DNA from: Cytophagaceae bacterium
GTDB lineage: Bacteria > Bacteroidota > Bacteroidia > Flavobacteriales > Flavobacteriaceae
DNA length: 64,000 bases
Direction: 5' to 3'
Assembly (NCBI GenBank): GCA_002710685.1
Contig: PALD01000066.1
Span: 1 to 64,000, forward strand
In this document: positions 34,894 to 43,399 of the stretch, piece after piece
Layout of the letters: the number at the start of each line of letters is the position of its first letter
Numbering within the stretch: the first letter of the stretch is position 1
Position numbers and translations under genes: made by a program
Notes under the pieces: generated by a model
Databases searched by the model: none
Told to the model about the DNA's origin: nothing
Seen by the model: only the letters and a program-made list of their open reading frames with translations

Positions 34894-35634
34894 ATGCGTG
34901 CGCTTATCATTTTGGGCCTGACCCTCATATTCATTTCCTGTAACCAGGGGCAAACGGCTGATGAAATCATTGACAAGGCCATTGAAGCTGCGGGAGGAAA
35001 TGAGCTGGGCAAGGCCGGTGTTTCCTTTAAATTCCGCGACTTGTATTATAAGGCACAACGGGATCATGGTAAATATACGCTGGAGCGCTGCACGGATGAA
35101 GCTTGTGAAAAGGTACACGATATATTGACCAACGATGGTTTTAAACGGCTGGAAGAAGGGGAGGCCGTGAGCTTGCCAGATTCCCTGGTTGATAAATATT
35201 CAAATTCAGTCAACAGCGTGCATTATTTTGCCGCATTGCCCTATGGCCTCAACAGTGCCGCGGTGCATAAGGAACTCGTGGGCATGGACAATGTAAAGGG
35301 AAAATCCTATTATAAGATCAAGGTAACCTTTGATGAAAATGGAGGAGGTGAGGACTTCCAGGATGAATACATGTACTGGATAAACAAAGAAACCTACACC
35401 GTGGATTACCTTGCCTATAATTATCAGGTAAATGAAGGCGGTACCCGCTTTCGCGAAGCTTATAACGTGCGCGTTGTTGACGGGATACGCTTTGTGGATT
35501 ACAACAACTACAAGCCCGCCGAGACCTTTCCGCCGCTGGAGAGCCTTGATTCCCTGTTTGAGAACAATAAGCTTGAACTGCTTTCCAAGATTGAGTTAGA
35601 AGATGTAGAGGTTACCCCTTGTCCCAGTTGTTGA
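34894..35634 (+). CDS. DUF6503-like lipoprotein
   Basis: 246 residues from ATG 34894. The open frame runs far upstream across the smpB region, but only this start gives a lipoprotein signal (MRALIILGLTLIFISC). The mature protein shows DEIIDKAIEAAGG, SFKFRDLYYKAQRDHGKYTLER and YYKIKVTFDENGGGEDFQDEYMYWINKETYTVDY, text I associate with DUF6503, an outer-membrane-lipoprotein-like (LolA/LolB-type) fold in Flavobacteriia. Function unknown. Divergent from smpB; its 3' end overlaps the convergent phosphatase gene by 23 bp. Confidence 0.7.
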   Translation: MRALIILGLTLIFISCNQGQTADEIIDKAIEAAGGNELGKAGVSFKFRDLYYKAQRDHGKYTLERCTDEACEKVHDILTNDGFKRLEEGEAVSLPDSLVDKYSNSVNSVHYFAALPYGLNSAAVHKELVGMDNVKGKSYYKIKVTFDENGGGEDFQDEYMYWINKETYTVDYLAYNYQVNEGGTRFREAYNVRVVDGIRFVDYNNYKPAETFPPLESLDSLFENNKLELLSKIELEDVEVTPCPSC

Positions 35635-36124
35635 GCGTCTTGATATCCACATCGGCCTCACCGTCAGCAAGGGTGATTTTAAATACCTTGCCAAACTGCG
35701 CATCATCCAGTTCCTGAAATTCATTTTCCCCCAGTATTTTATTGGCCAGGTCAGCCGTGGTATTTGTATGGCCCACGATAAGTACGGTCTTACCTTCCAC
35801 CGCCTCTTTAAAGTCACTGTCATATAGCTGCGTGGGGTCATATTGCTGTATTTTAAGCCCCAGGGCCTTTGCCGTGGGTGTCGCGGTCTGCATCGTCCGG
35901 GTGGTGTTTGTGCTGTAAACGGCGTCAATACCCTTGTCAGCAAAATAAGATGCCCAAAATTGAGCCCTTTGTTCACCTTTTGCCGTAAGGCTGGGGTCTT
36001 CACCTCCCTGTTTCTCAGCATGGCGTATCAAGTAAAAGGTTGCCTTGCTGTTGTGTGACTGCGATGTCGAATGGCAGGAGAACAATACAAGCGGCAATAG
36101 CAACAGGGTAAATCGTAGTCTCAT
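35612..36124 (-). CDS. Histidine phosphatase family (phosphoglycerate-mutase-like) lipoprotein
   Basis: 170 residues. The signal MRLRFTLLLLPLVLFSC places it in the envelope. The catalytic RHAEK motif is near residue 34, with the phospho-accepting His35; supporting residues are YSTNTTRTMQTATPTA near 70 and VGHTNTT near 117. SixA-like small phosphatases have this layout; the substrate is unknown. Monocistronic, convergent with DUF6503. Confidence 0.87.
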   Translation of the reverse strand: MRLRFTLLLLPLVLFSCHSTSQSHNSKATFYLIRHAEKQGGEDPSLTAKGEQRAQFWASYFADKGIDAVYSTNTTRTMQTATPTAKALGLKIQQYDPTQLYDSDFKEAVEGKTVLIVGHTNTTADLANKILGENEFQELDDAQFGKVFKITLADGEADVDIKTLNNWDKG

Positions 36125-36247
36125 AATCTTATTTTGAGTTCAATTTAAGCATTTTTAACGCACTTGATTTAAACTTTGGCATTTCATTGGGAGCAATTAG
36201 TTATTAGTAAGAGTAATTTTAGGGTATAACAAAAAAATATTACAGCT

Positions 36248-36433
36248 ATGAACCAAATGGAATTAGAAGGAAAGTGGAAACAAGTAAAAGGTAAGTTCAA
36301 ACAAAAGTATGGAGACCTTACAGATGATGATACCACTTTTGCAGAAGGTAAGTTTGATGAAATGCTAGGTAGGCTACAAGAGAAGACCGGCAAGACAAAA
36401 AGTGACCTGAAAAAGGAAATTGAGACCTGGTAG
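36248..36433 (+). CDS. CsbD family stress-response protein
   Basis: 61 residues. The whole sequence is one CsbD domain: MELEGKWKQVKGKFKQKYGDLTDDD, then EGKFDEMLGRLQEKTGKT. These small, highly charged proteins are induced by general stress in many bacteria; biochemical role unknown. It has its own 120-bp upstream spacer and is 105 bp from pabB. Confidence 0.92.
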   Translation: MNQMELEGKWKQVKGKFKQKYGDLTDDDTTFAEGKFDEMLGRLQEKTGKTKSDLKKEIETW

Positions 36434-36523
36434 GAAGGCAATTTAAAAATTGCTATGAAGAGGAGAGGGAAACCGTTGCAATTTGCAGCGGTTTCTTTAT
36501 TTATACACCTCAAAGAATTGAAG

Positions 36524-36531
36524 TATTTTTG
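36524..36531 (+). promoter_or_regulatory. Putative -7 box for pabB
   Basis: TATTTTTG matches TAnnTTTG and ends 7 bp before the ATG, implying an almost leaderless mRNA. Confidence 0.5.
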
Positions 36532-36538
36532 CCCTTCA

Positions 36539-37810
36539 ATGCGCATAATCAAAAAATTCACTATTCCCATCAATGACCAGCTCAAGGCAAAAATGACTGC
36601 TTGGGCCGGTCAATTTCAACATTTCTGTTGGCTGGACGGCAATGGCCATGCAGGTGATTTTGAAGCCATATTGGCCGTGGGCGCCCACAGGATCATCAAG
36701 GCTTCTGCGGGTAACGCCCTTGAAGCGCTAGGGCATTTTAAAAATGTGAACAAAGATTGGATTTTTGGTTTTCTAGGATATGGCCTCAAGGACGAACTTG
36801 AAGATTTAAGTAGCAATAATCATGATGAGCTCCACTTTCCTGACCTCTGCTTTTTTGTGCCCAGCAAGGTCTTTAAGCTCCATAAAGATGGTATGGAAGT
36901 TCAATATCTTGAGCACAATGCCCATGAAACTACAAGCGATATTGATGAAATCCTAGCAATTGTAACTAATGAAACACAACACAACCCACTTACCATAAAC
37001 GCACGCCTTACTCAAGAAGAGTATATCTCAAAGGTGGAGCACATGCTGGCCCACATCAAACGCGGTGATATTTATGAAGCTAACTTTTGCATGGAGTTTT
37101 ATGCACATGGCAAGATTGATCCTTATCATACCTTTCAAGCACTCAATTCAATCTCACGGGCTCCATTTGCATCGTTTCTCAAGATTGATGACCACTATGT
37201 AATGTCAAGTTCTCCAGAACGTTATATCAAGAAGACCGGTAACAAGGTCATGACACAACCCATAAAGGGAACGGCAAGGCGCAGCCATGATGTAGATGAA
37301 GACCTGCAGATTGCCCGGGAGCTGAGCAATAACCTCAAAGAACGCTCAGAAAACATCATGATAACAGACCTGGTACGCAATGATTTATCAAAAATCGCGG
37401 TACGGGGCAGCGTCAAAGTAGATGAATTATGCGGCGTGTACACCTTTAACCAAGTACATCAGATGATTTCTACCATATCTGCTCATGTAGATGAGGATAA
37501 AAATGCGATTGATATTATCAAAGCCACTTTTCCCATGGGGAGCATGACCGGGGCACCTAAGGTTTCGGCCATGAAGATTATTGAAAAACTTGAGGTTACT
37601 GAACGCGGTTTGTACAGTGGGGCAGTGGGTTACTTTGACCCAGAGGGAGATTTTGACTTTAACGTGGTCATACGCAGCATTCTCTACAACGCATCACGGG
37701 CCTATGTTTCCTTCTCCGTGGGGAGTGCGGTTACCGCTCTCGCAAACCCCATGGATGAGTATGAAGAATGCCTGCTCAAGGCCAGGGCCATGCGTCAAGT
37801 GCTGGAGTAA
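36539..37810 (+). CDS. pabB: Aminodeoxychorismate synthase component I
   Basis: 423 residues from ATG 36539; the 28-codon extension of the open frame upstream is non-coding and would run over the -7 box. It converts chorismate plus ammonia to 4-amino-4-deoxychorismate in folate synthesis. The chorismate-binding domain covers about 165-420: RGDIYEANFCMEF, SSSPERYIK, and MTQPIKGTARR, whose Lys in PIKGT marks PabB rather than TrpE (which has PIAGT). Then come ENIMITDLVRNDLSKIA and FPMGSMTGAPKVSAMKIIE. The N-terminal lobe is shorter than in TrpE. pabA and pabC are not near. First gene of a run with tilS, dsbD and DUF885. Confidence 0.92.
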   Translation: MRIIKKFTIPINDQLKAKMTAWAGQFQHFCWLDGNGHAGDFEAILAVGAHRIIKASAGNALEALGHFKNVNKDWIFGFLGYGLKDELEDLSSNNHDELHFPDLCFFVPSKVFKLHKDGMEVQYLEHNAHETTSDIDEILAIVTNETQHNPLTINARLTQEEYISKVEHMLAHIKRGDIYEANFCMEFYAHGKIDPYHTFQALNSISRAPFASFLKIDDHYVMSSSPERYIKKTGNKVMTQPIKGTARRSHDVDEDLQIARELSNNLKERSENIMITDLVRNDLSKIAVRGSVKVDELCGVYTFNQVHQMISTISAHVDEDKNAIDIIKATFPMGSMTGAPKVSAMKIIEKLEVTERGLYSGAVGYFDPEGDFDFNVVIRSILYNASRAYVSFSVGSAVTALANPMDEYEECLLKARAMRQVLE

Positions 37811-37852
37811 TCCCTCTTTTTTGTCCATCTTATAAAGTATATTTGAAGCTCG

Positions 37853-39169
37853 ATGACCACAGGCTTTGCAAAACATATTGATGCACATTTTCCGCAGCTC
37901 AGGACCGGCAGGTCCATACTTGCCATAAGTGGCGGTATTGACAGTATCGTGCTTGCGCACTTGCTGCATGGGGCCCAGGTTTCATTTGTCATGGCGCATT
38001 GCAATTTTAACCTGCGCGGGGCGCAGAGCGATGGTGATGAAACCTTTGTCAAGACCTTGGGCAAACAATGGGGCATGGAGGTTTTTGTACAGGGTTTTGA
38101 CACTACCGCTTACGCTGAAGAAAACAAGGTTTCTATACAGATGGCAGCGCGCGCACTGCGCTATGAGTGGTTTGAGCAATTGAGAAAACAACTTGGTCAT
38201 GACTTTATCCTCACGGCTCACCATGCTAACGATAACCTTGAAACCTTCTTGATCAATCTGAGCCGGGGTGCTGGCCTGGATGGTTTAACGGGTATTCCCG
38301 AGCAAAATGGACACATACTCAGGCCCTTGATGCCTTTTGGCAGGGATGATATTGAGGCTTACGCCAAAGAAAACCAGCTGCAATGGCGCGAGGATGCCAG
38401 CAATTCATCAGATAAATATTTGCGCAACCACCTGCGGCACCATGCCATACCATCCATTGTGGGCGAGGTACCACACTTTATGAGTAATTTTGGCGAAAGC
38501 CAAAAACACCTTACCGATGCCCGTAACCTACTTGAGGATTATATGGCCTATTTGTATGGCAAGATCGTCACACAGGGTTTTCAAGGGTATCAATTAAGTA
38601 TTCCCGTTTTGCGCACAATACCTCATAAAAATGCGGTACTGTACCGGCTCTTGAAAGATTTTAACTTTACGGCATGGGAGGATATTTATGGCCTGATGGA
38701 TGCACAAACGGGCAAATTTGTGAGTTCTGGCACACACCGGCTCATCAAGAACCGGGATTTTCTCTTGCTTACCGTGGCGCGAGAACCTGACCATAGGGAG
38801 TTTAAGGTACACCGTGGCGATACGGCAATCGTGCAGGAAAACCTGCAATTGATGCTTGAGGCCATTGACCATCTGGATGTTGCTGGCCCCGCTACAGCTT
38901 ATTTTGACGCAAGCCTATTAAATTTTCCTCTTACCTTGAGAAAATGGCGGGAAGGTGATTATTTTTATCCCTTTGGCATGCGAGGTAAAAAGAAGGTAAG
39001 CAAGTACTTTAAGGACGAGAAATTCTCTGCCGTGCAAAAGGAAAAAACATGGATTTTATGCAGTGGTGATGATATTATATGGATTGTGGGCCACCGCACT
39101 GATGAGAGATATAAAGTTGATGACACAAACAATGACATACTTAAGTTCGAGGCAAAATATATTAAGTAG
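37853..39169 (+). CDS. tilS: tRNA(Ile)-lysidine synthetase
   Basis: 438 residues. It attaches lysine to C34 of the CAU-anticodon tRNA(Ile), an essential step. The ATP pyrophosphatase loop is ISGGIDSIVLAHLL near 25-38 (SGGxDS). Then MAHCNFNLRG near 49, a helix-rich region with TAHHANDNLETFLINLSRGAGLDGLTGI near 122-149, and a C-terminal TilS domain near 350-430 with LRKWREGDYFYPFGMRGKKKVSKYFKD. The end overlaps the dsbD start region by 38-50 bp. Confidence 0.96.
   Translation: MTTGFAKHIDAHFPQLRTGRSILAISGGIDSIVLAHLLHGAQVSFVMAHCNFNLRGAQSDGDETFVKTLGKQWGMEVFVQGFDTTAYAEENKVSIQMAARALRYEWFEQLRKQLGHDFILTAHHANDNLETFLINLSRGAGLDGLTGIPEQNGHILRPLMPFGRDDIEAYAKENQLQWREDASNSSDKYLRNHLRHHAIPSIVGEVPHFMSNFGESQKHLTDARNLLEDYMAYLYGKIVTQGFQGYQLSIPVLRTIPHKNAVLYRLLKDFNFTAWEDIYGLMDAQTGKFVSSGTHRLIKNRDFLLLTVAREPDHREFKVHRGDTAIVQENLQLMLEAIDHLDVAGPATAYFDASLLNFPLTLRKWREGDYFYPFGMRGKKKVSKYFKDEKFSAVQKEKTWILCSGDDIIWIVGHRTDERYKVDDTNNDILKFEAKYIK
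38488..38505. repeat. Interspersed palindrome TTTTGGC-GAAA-GCCAAAA
   Basis: Perfect 7-bp arms with a GAAA centre in tilS (codons for FGESQK). Confidence 0.76.
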
Positions 39170-41195
39170 TATATTTTTATTTTTACTGGTCTGCCTATCC
39201 ACAGGTGTTACCGCACAAGGGCAAAATTCCCCCTTTGTTAACAATCAGGGAATGATGATAAACCCGGTGGAATGGGAAGGGAGCATCGAGAAGGTCTCAG
39301 ATACCGAATACAACCTTATTTTTAAGGCAGACATTGAAGATGAATGGCATATCTACTCTCAAAAAACCCCTGATATTGGCCCTATTCCCCTGGGTTTTGA
39401 GTTTTTGGGGCAACCCGAAACATATATCCTGGAGGGTGAGGCAATAGAAAGTGAAACCTCTACCGAATATAGCGACATCTGGGAAGGCGACGAGGTATTT
39501 TTTAAGGATGAAGCCATACTCACGCAAAAAATAAAGCTCATTGATACCACCACGCAGTTTGTCAAGGCAACTGTTAATTACCAGGTTTGCAAGGAGCAGT
39601 GCATCAACCAGGAGTATTACTTTGGTTTTGACATAAAAACACTCAGGGCTTCTGTTTTTGAGGATTATGCAGACTTTGAGGCATACGGTGCCAAAGCTGA
39701 GGATAAAGTTGAGAAAACCGAGGTGCCCACTTTGCAGGAAACACAAAAGGAAGAGGGACAGCGCAGTTTATGGACACTGTTTTTTATCACCTTTCTTGCC
39801 GGTTTTGCTGCTTTGTTGACCCCTTGTGTATTTCCCATGATCCCCATGACGGTGAGTTATTTTACCAAGCGTAGCAAGGATAAGGTTGCCGGTAAGCGCA
39901 ATGCCATTCTCTATGCCCTTTTCATCATTATAATCTATGTGGGCTTGGGTTCAATCATCACGGCAATCTTTGGCTCTGATGCATTGAATGAATTTTCCAC
40001 CAGTGTATTGTTCAACCTGGTTTTCTTTGCATTACTCGTTTTGTTTGCCATTTCATTTTTGGGGGCTTTTGAGATCATGTTGCCCAACTCATGGGCAAAC
40101 GCGGTGGATAGGCAAGCAGACCGTGGCGGTATTGTGGGTATTTTCTTTATGGCCCTGGCCCTTGCCATCGTTTCCTTTAGCTGTACCGGGCCCATTGTGG
40201 GTACGGTGCTCGTGGACGCCGCCTCAAAAGGGGGCATTGCGCCCATAGTGGGCATGCTGGGGTTTTCATCGGCCATTGCCTTGCCATTTGGGCTGTTTGC
40301 GCTTTTTCCTGGATGGTTGAACTCTTTGCCAAAGTCTGGCGGGTGGCTCAACACCGTGAAGGTCTTCCTGGGTTTCCTGGAGCTGGCCTTTGCCTTTAAA
40401 TTTTTATCAAATGCTGACCTGGTCATACAGGCACACTGGTTGGAACGTGAAGTTTTCCTGGCCATCTGGATCGCGATTTTTGGTGCAATGGCACTCTATC
40501 TACTAGGCAAGATAAAATTGCCCCACGATGGTGATGTGCAACATATTTCGGTAGGAAGGTTGATCATGGGCCTGGTCGTGCTAGCCTTTACAATCTATAT
40601 GATACCAGGGCTTTGGGGCGCTCCCTTAAAATTGATAAGCGGTTTTCCCCCACCCATGGAGTATAGCGAGTCCCCTTACGGTATTGGTTCTGCGCAAGCT
40701 ATGGAACCCATACTGGATGCCGTGGACGGTGACCTGCAGCAATTTGTTAAATTCAAGGCACCGCAAAATATCATGTACTTTACAGATTATGACGCCGGTA
40801 TGGCTTACGCCAAAAAAAACAATAAACCGGTCATGCTGGATTTTACCGGTCATGCCTGTGTAAATTGCCGCAAAATGGAAGAACGTGTGTGGCCAGAACC
40901 CCAGATTCTTCCCATATTAAAAGACGATCTTGTGATCATATCCCTTTTTGTGGATGCTAAAGAATCCCTGCCAGAAGCTGAACAATATACCAGTGAGACC
41001 ACCGGAAAACGCATAAAGACCGTGGGGAATAAATGGAGCGATCTCCAGATCAAAAAATATGGTGCAAACGCACAACCATATTATGTACTTATAGGGCATG
41101 ATGAGCAAAACCTGAACAATCCCGTGGGCTATACACCAGATGTGCAAGAGTACAATGCCTGGCTGCGGGATGGAATTGATAATTTTGAAAAATAA
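39120..41195 (+). CDS. dsbD: DsbD-like thiol:disulfide interchange protein
   Basis: 691 residues from ATG 39120; ATG 39132 gives an equally good signal peptide (...LLVCLSTGVTAQ). It moves reducing power from the cytoplasm to the periplasm. An N-terminal periplasmic DsbD-alpha-like domain (about 25-200, with CKEQCINQEYYF) precedes eight membrane segments holding the redox cysteines in LLTPCVFPMIPMTVSYF and SFSCTGPIVGTVL. A C-terminal thioredoxin domain has FTGHACVNCRKMEE (C-V-N-C). Overlaps tilS and ends 3 bp before the DUF885 gene. Confidence 0.93.
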   Translation: MTQTMTYLSSRQNILSSIFLFLLVCLSTGVTAQGQNSPFVNNQGMMINPVEWEGSIEKVSDTEYNLIFKADIEDEWHIYSQKTPDIGPIPLGFEFLGQPETYILEGEAIESETSTEYSDIWEGDEVFFKDEAILTQKIKLIDTTTQFVKATVNYQVCKEQCINQEYYFGFDIKTLRASVFEDYADFEAYGAKAEDKVEKTEVPTLQETQKEEGQRSLWTLFFITFLAGFAALLTPCVFPMIPMTVSYFTKRSKDKVAGKRNAILYALFIIIIYVGLGSIITAIFGSDALNEFSTSVLFNLVFFALLVLFAISFLGAFEIMLPNSWANAVDRQADRGGIVGIFFMALALAIVSFSCTGPIVGTVLVDAASKGGIAPIVGMLGFSSAIALPFGLFALFPGWLNSLPKSGGWLNTVKVFLGFLELAFAFKFLSNADLVIQAHWLEREVFLAIWIAIFGAMALYLLGKIKLPHDGDVQHISVGRLIMGLVVLAFTIYMIPGLWGAPLKLISGFPPPMEYSESPYGIGSAQAMEPILDAVDGDLQQFVKFKAPQNIMYFTDYDAGMAYAKKNNKPVMLDFTGHACVNCRKMEERVWPEPQILPILKDDLVIISLFVDAKESLPEAEQYTSETTGKRIKTVGNKWSDLQIKKYGANAQPYYVLIGHDEQNLNNPVGYTPDVQEYNAWLRDGIDNFEK

Positions 41196-41198
41196 GCA

Positions 41199-43016
41199 AT
41201 GGATAGATTGAAATATTTTGGTCTTGGTTTTTTCTGTCTCTTTATCACGGGCTGTGAAGAAAAAACCGAATATACAGAGCAGGAAATCGCTGAGCAAAGC
41301 CGGAAATTCAATGAATGGCTAGATGCCGAGTTTGAGGAAGAAGTTGCGCATTCCCCCATGTTTCAAACTAACCTGGGCCGCAAGACAGATTATGGCAAGT
41401 GGGACGACATCTCATCAGACGCCATGACGGCATCCCTGGAGCGCAACAAGGAGCGGCTCAAATATCTAAGGCAGGAGGTAGACACCCTTGCCCTCAATGA
41501 AGGTGCACGCCTTAGCTATAAGCTGTACCGCCTCAATGTGGAGAACGGTATAGAAGATTATGAATACAGGTTTTATGATTATCCTGTCAATCAGATGTTT
41601 GGCCTGCACGCAGAGGTCCCGGCATTTTTGATCAACAAGCACAAGATAGATAATGTGGCTGATGCCAAAGCATACATTAGCCGCTTAAAAGGGATAAGAC
41701 CATTGTTCACAGAGCTTGTAAACCAGTTGAGCATTCGCGAAAGCAACCAGATAATCCCTCCAAAATTTGTACTGGTGCGGGTGCTGGAAGACTCGCGCAA
41801 CATCCTTAAGGGCAAGCCTTTTGAAAAATCGATGGTACGCACGCCCCTGCTTGAAGATTTTGTGGCAAAACTTGATGAACTGGAGATTCCCGAAAGTGAA
41901 AAAGCCTCCCTGGTGACCGAGGCGGAAAACGCACTGCTTGAAGATGTGAAACCAGCCTATGAAGAACTGATAACGTTTATTGAAGACCAACAACAACGCG
42001 CCACCACTGATGATGGCGCATGGAAGTTCCCACACGGGGATGAGTACTATCGCAACCAGCTGGCAAGGGCCACCACCACGACCATGACAGCAGATGAGAT
42101 ACATCAATTTGGCCTGGATGAAGTGGCCCGCATCCACCGTGAGATGGAGCAAATCATGAAACAGGTGGGGTTTGATGGCAGCCTGCAGGATTTCTTTCAG
42201 TTTATGCGCACTGACGAACGCTTTTACTATGAGGACACAGATGCAGGCAGAGAAGAATATTTGGCTAAAGCCAAAAAAATAATAGATGATATGCGGGGCA
42301 GGCTTGATGAGCTTTTTATTACCAAGCCCAAGGCAGATATCGTTGTCAAGCGTGTTGAACCTTTTAGGGAAAAGAGCGCCGGCAAGGCATTTTACAATCA
42401 GCCGGCCCCAGATGGTAGCCGCCCCGGCATTTATTATGCCAACCTGTATGACATCAAGGCCATGCCCACCTATCAAATGGAATCCCTTGCCTATCACGAG
42501 GGCATACCGGGCCACCACATGCAGATTGCCATAGCACAGGAGTTAAAAGACATACCGCAATTCAGGAAGTTCACCTTTTATACTCCCTATGTGGAGGGAT
42601 GGGGACTGTACTGTGAACTAGTACCTAAAGAAATGGGATTGTATAAAGATCCCTATTCAGATTTTGGCCGCCTTGCGGCAGAACTGTGGAGGGCATGCCG
42701 CCTTGTGGTTGACACGGGCATCCATGACAAGAAGTGGACCCGCGAGGAGTGCATTTCATATTATATGGAAAATACACCTAATGCCGAAAGTGACTGCATT
42801 AAAATGGTAGAACGCCATATCGTGATGCCTGGGCAGGCAACAGCATACAAAATAGGTATGCAAAAAATTCTTGATCTAAGGAAAAAAGCAAAAGAATCCC
42901 TAGGGGAAGATTTTGATATCAGGGAGTTTCACGATGTTATCCTTACTAAAGGAGCCGTGCCACTTTCAATATTAGAAGACCTTGTAAATCAATATATTTC
43001 GCTGAAGGGAAAATAA
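41199..43016 (+). CDS. DUF885 family metallopeptidase-like lipoprotein
   Basis: 605 residues. The signal ends FCLFITGC, so it is lipid-anchored. DUF885 proteins are gluzincin-like carboxypeptidases. The zinc motif YHEGIPGHHMQIAIAQE near 431-447 gives HExxxGHH-type ligands; the downstream FYTPYVEGWGLYCE block supplies the remaining Glu. Length and order are normal for the family. Probable role is periplasmic peptide digestion. It follows dsbD by 3 bp and ends the pabB-tilS-dsbD run. Confidence 0.88.
   Translation: MDRLKYFGLGFFCLFITGCEEKTEYTEQEIAEQSRKFNEWLDAEFEEEVAHSPMFQTNLGRKTDYGKWDDISSDAMTASLERNKERLKYLRQEVDTLALNEGARLSYKLYRLNVENGIEDYEYRFYDYPVNQMFGLHAEVPAFLINKHKIDNVADAKAYISRLKGIRPLFTELVNQLSIRESNQIIPPKFVLVRVLEDSRNILKGKPFEKSMVRTPLLEDFVAKLDELEIPESEKASLVTEAENALLEDVKPAYEELITFIEDQQQRATTDDGAWKFPHGDEYYRNQLARATTTTMTADEIHQFGLDEVARIHREMEQIMKQVGFDGSLQDFFQFMRTDERFYYEDTDAGREEYLAKAKKIIDDMRGRLDELFITKPKADIVVKRVEPFREKSAGKAFYNQPAPDGSRPGIYYANLYDIKAMPTYQMESLAYHEGIPGHHMQIAIAQELKDIPQFRKFTFYTPYVEGWGLYCELVPKEMGLYKDPYSDFGRLAAELWRACRLVVDTGIHDKKWTREECISYYMENTPNAESDCIKMVERHIVMPGQATAYKIGMQKILDLRKKAKESLGEDFDIREFHDVILTKGAVPLSILEDLVNQYISLKGK
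42260..42275. repeat. Interspersed palindrome TTTGGCT-AA-AGCCAAA
   Basis: Perfect 7-bp arms in the DUF885 gene (codons for LAKAKK). Confidence 0.74.
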
Positions 43017-43037
43017 ACCATCAAAAGAGGAAAGGGT

Positions 43038-43094
43038 AGGGCCTAAAAAAGAAAAACACCCCCGTAAGATACGAGGATGCCTTTCACCCCTAAA
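43038..43094 (-). repeat. 57-bp intergenic repeat, copy 1 (contains a leftward terminator)
   Basis: This copy and the one at 43187-43243 share AGGGCC, an A-rich run with gaaaaaca, and atgcctttcacccctaaa at the end; only the hairpin stem differs. On the minus strand GCATCCTCGTA-TCT-TACGGGGGTGT (43080-43056) is an 11-bp stem, with G-U pairs, followed by T5-C-T6. Confidence 0.8.
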
Positions 43095-43186
43095 ATTTTT
43101 ATCTATTGTGAAATAGAGATTTCAAATATAATAATAACTTGTATTTATAAACAAGTTTTATATGATTTTTTAAATCAATGCTTTAG

Positions 43187-43243
43187 AGGGCCCAAAAAAA
43201 GAAAAACATCCCCATTTTCATGAGAATGCCTTTCACCCCTAAA
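43187..43243 (-). repeat. 57-bp intergenic repeat, copy 2 (contains a leftward terminator)
   Basis: Same length and ends as copy 1. On the minus strand GCATTCTCAT-GAAA-ATGGGGATGT (43229-43206) forms a 10-bp stem with a GAAA tetraloop and a T-rich tail. Stem bases differ from copy 1 on both sides yet still pair, so structure rather than sequence is kept. Confidence 0.8.
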
Positions 43244-43347
43244 TCATTAAATGTTCAAAATTTAATCCCCCTAAAACTAAATTTAAAACGTGTATTTAAA
43301 TCCTTAGAATTAAATACACTGCTAAAGTACATGTATTACTCACACAG

Positions 43348-43371
43348 AAAAAGGGGGAATTCCCCCTTTTT
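43348..43371. terminator. Bidirectional terminator between DUF885 and GH13 genes
   Basis: 12-bp arms AAAAAGGGGGAA / TTCCCCCTTTTT meet without a loop in DNA and end in T or A runs. It lies 29 bp beyond the stop of the leftward amylase gene and serves the convergent DUF885 gene too. Confidence 0.88.
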
Positions 43372-43399
43372 TATATTATTATAAATAATTTTTTAACAA

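Noticed and set aside
39935-40465. 176-codon leftward open frame inside dsbD
   Set aside because: Shadow of the DsbD membrane segments; Lys/Pro/Ser-rich composition typical of antisense translation.
41685-42518. 277-codon leftward open frame inside the DUF885 gene
   Set aside because: Antisense shadow of a well-conserved metallopeptidase gene including its zinc motif region; its peptide has no recognisable domain.
43038-43243. CRISPR array from two 57-bp repeats
   Set aside because: Only two units, repeats far longer than CRISPR repeats, hairpins with T tracts and no cas genes; they are terminator-bearing repeats.
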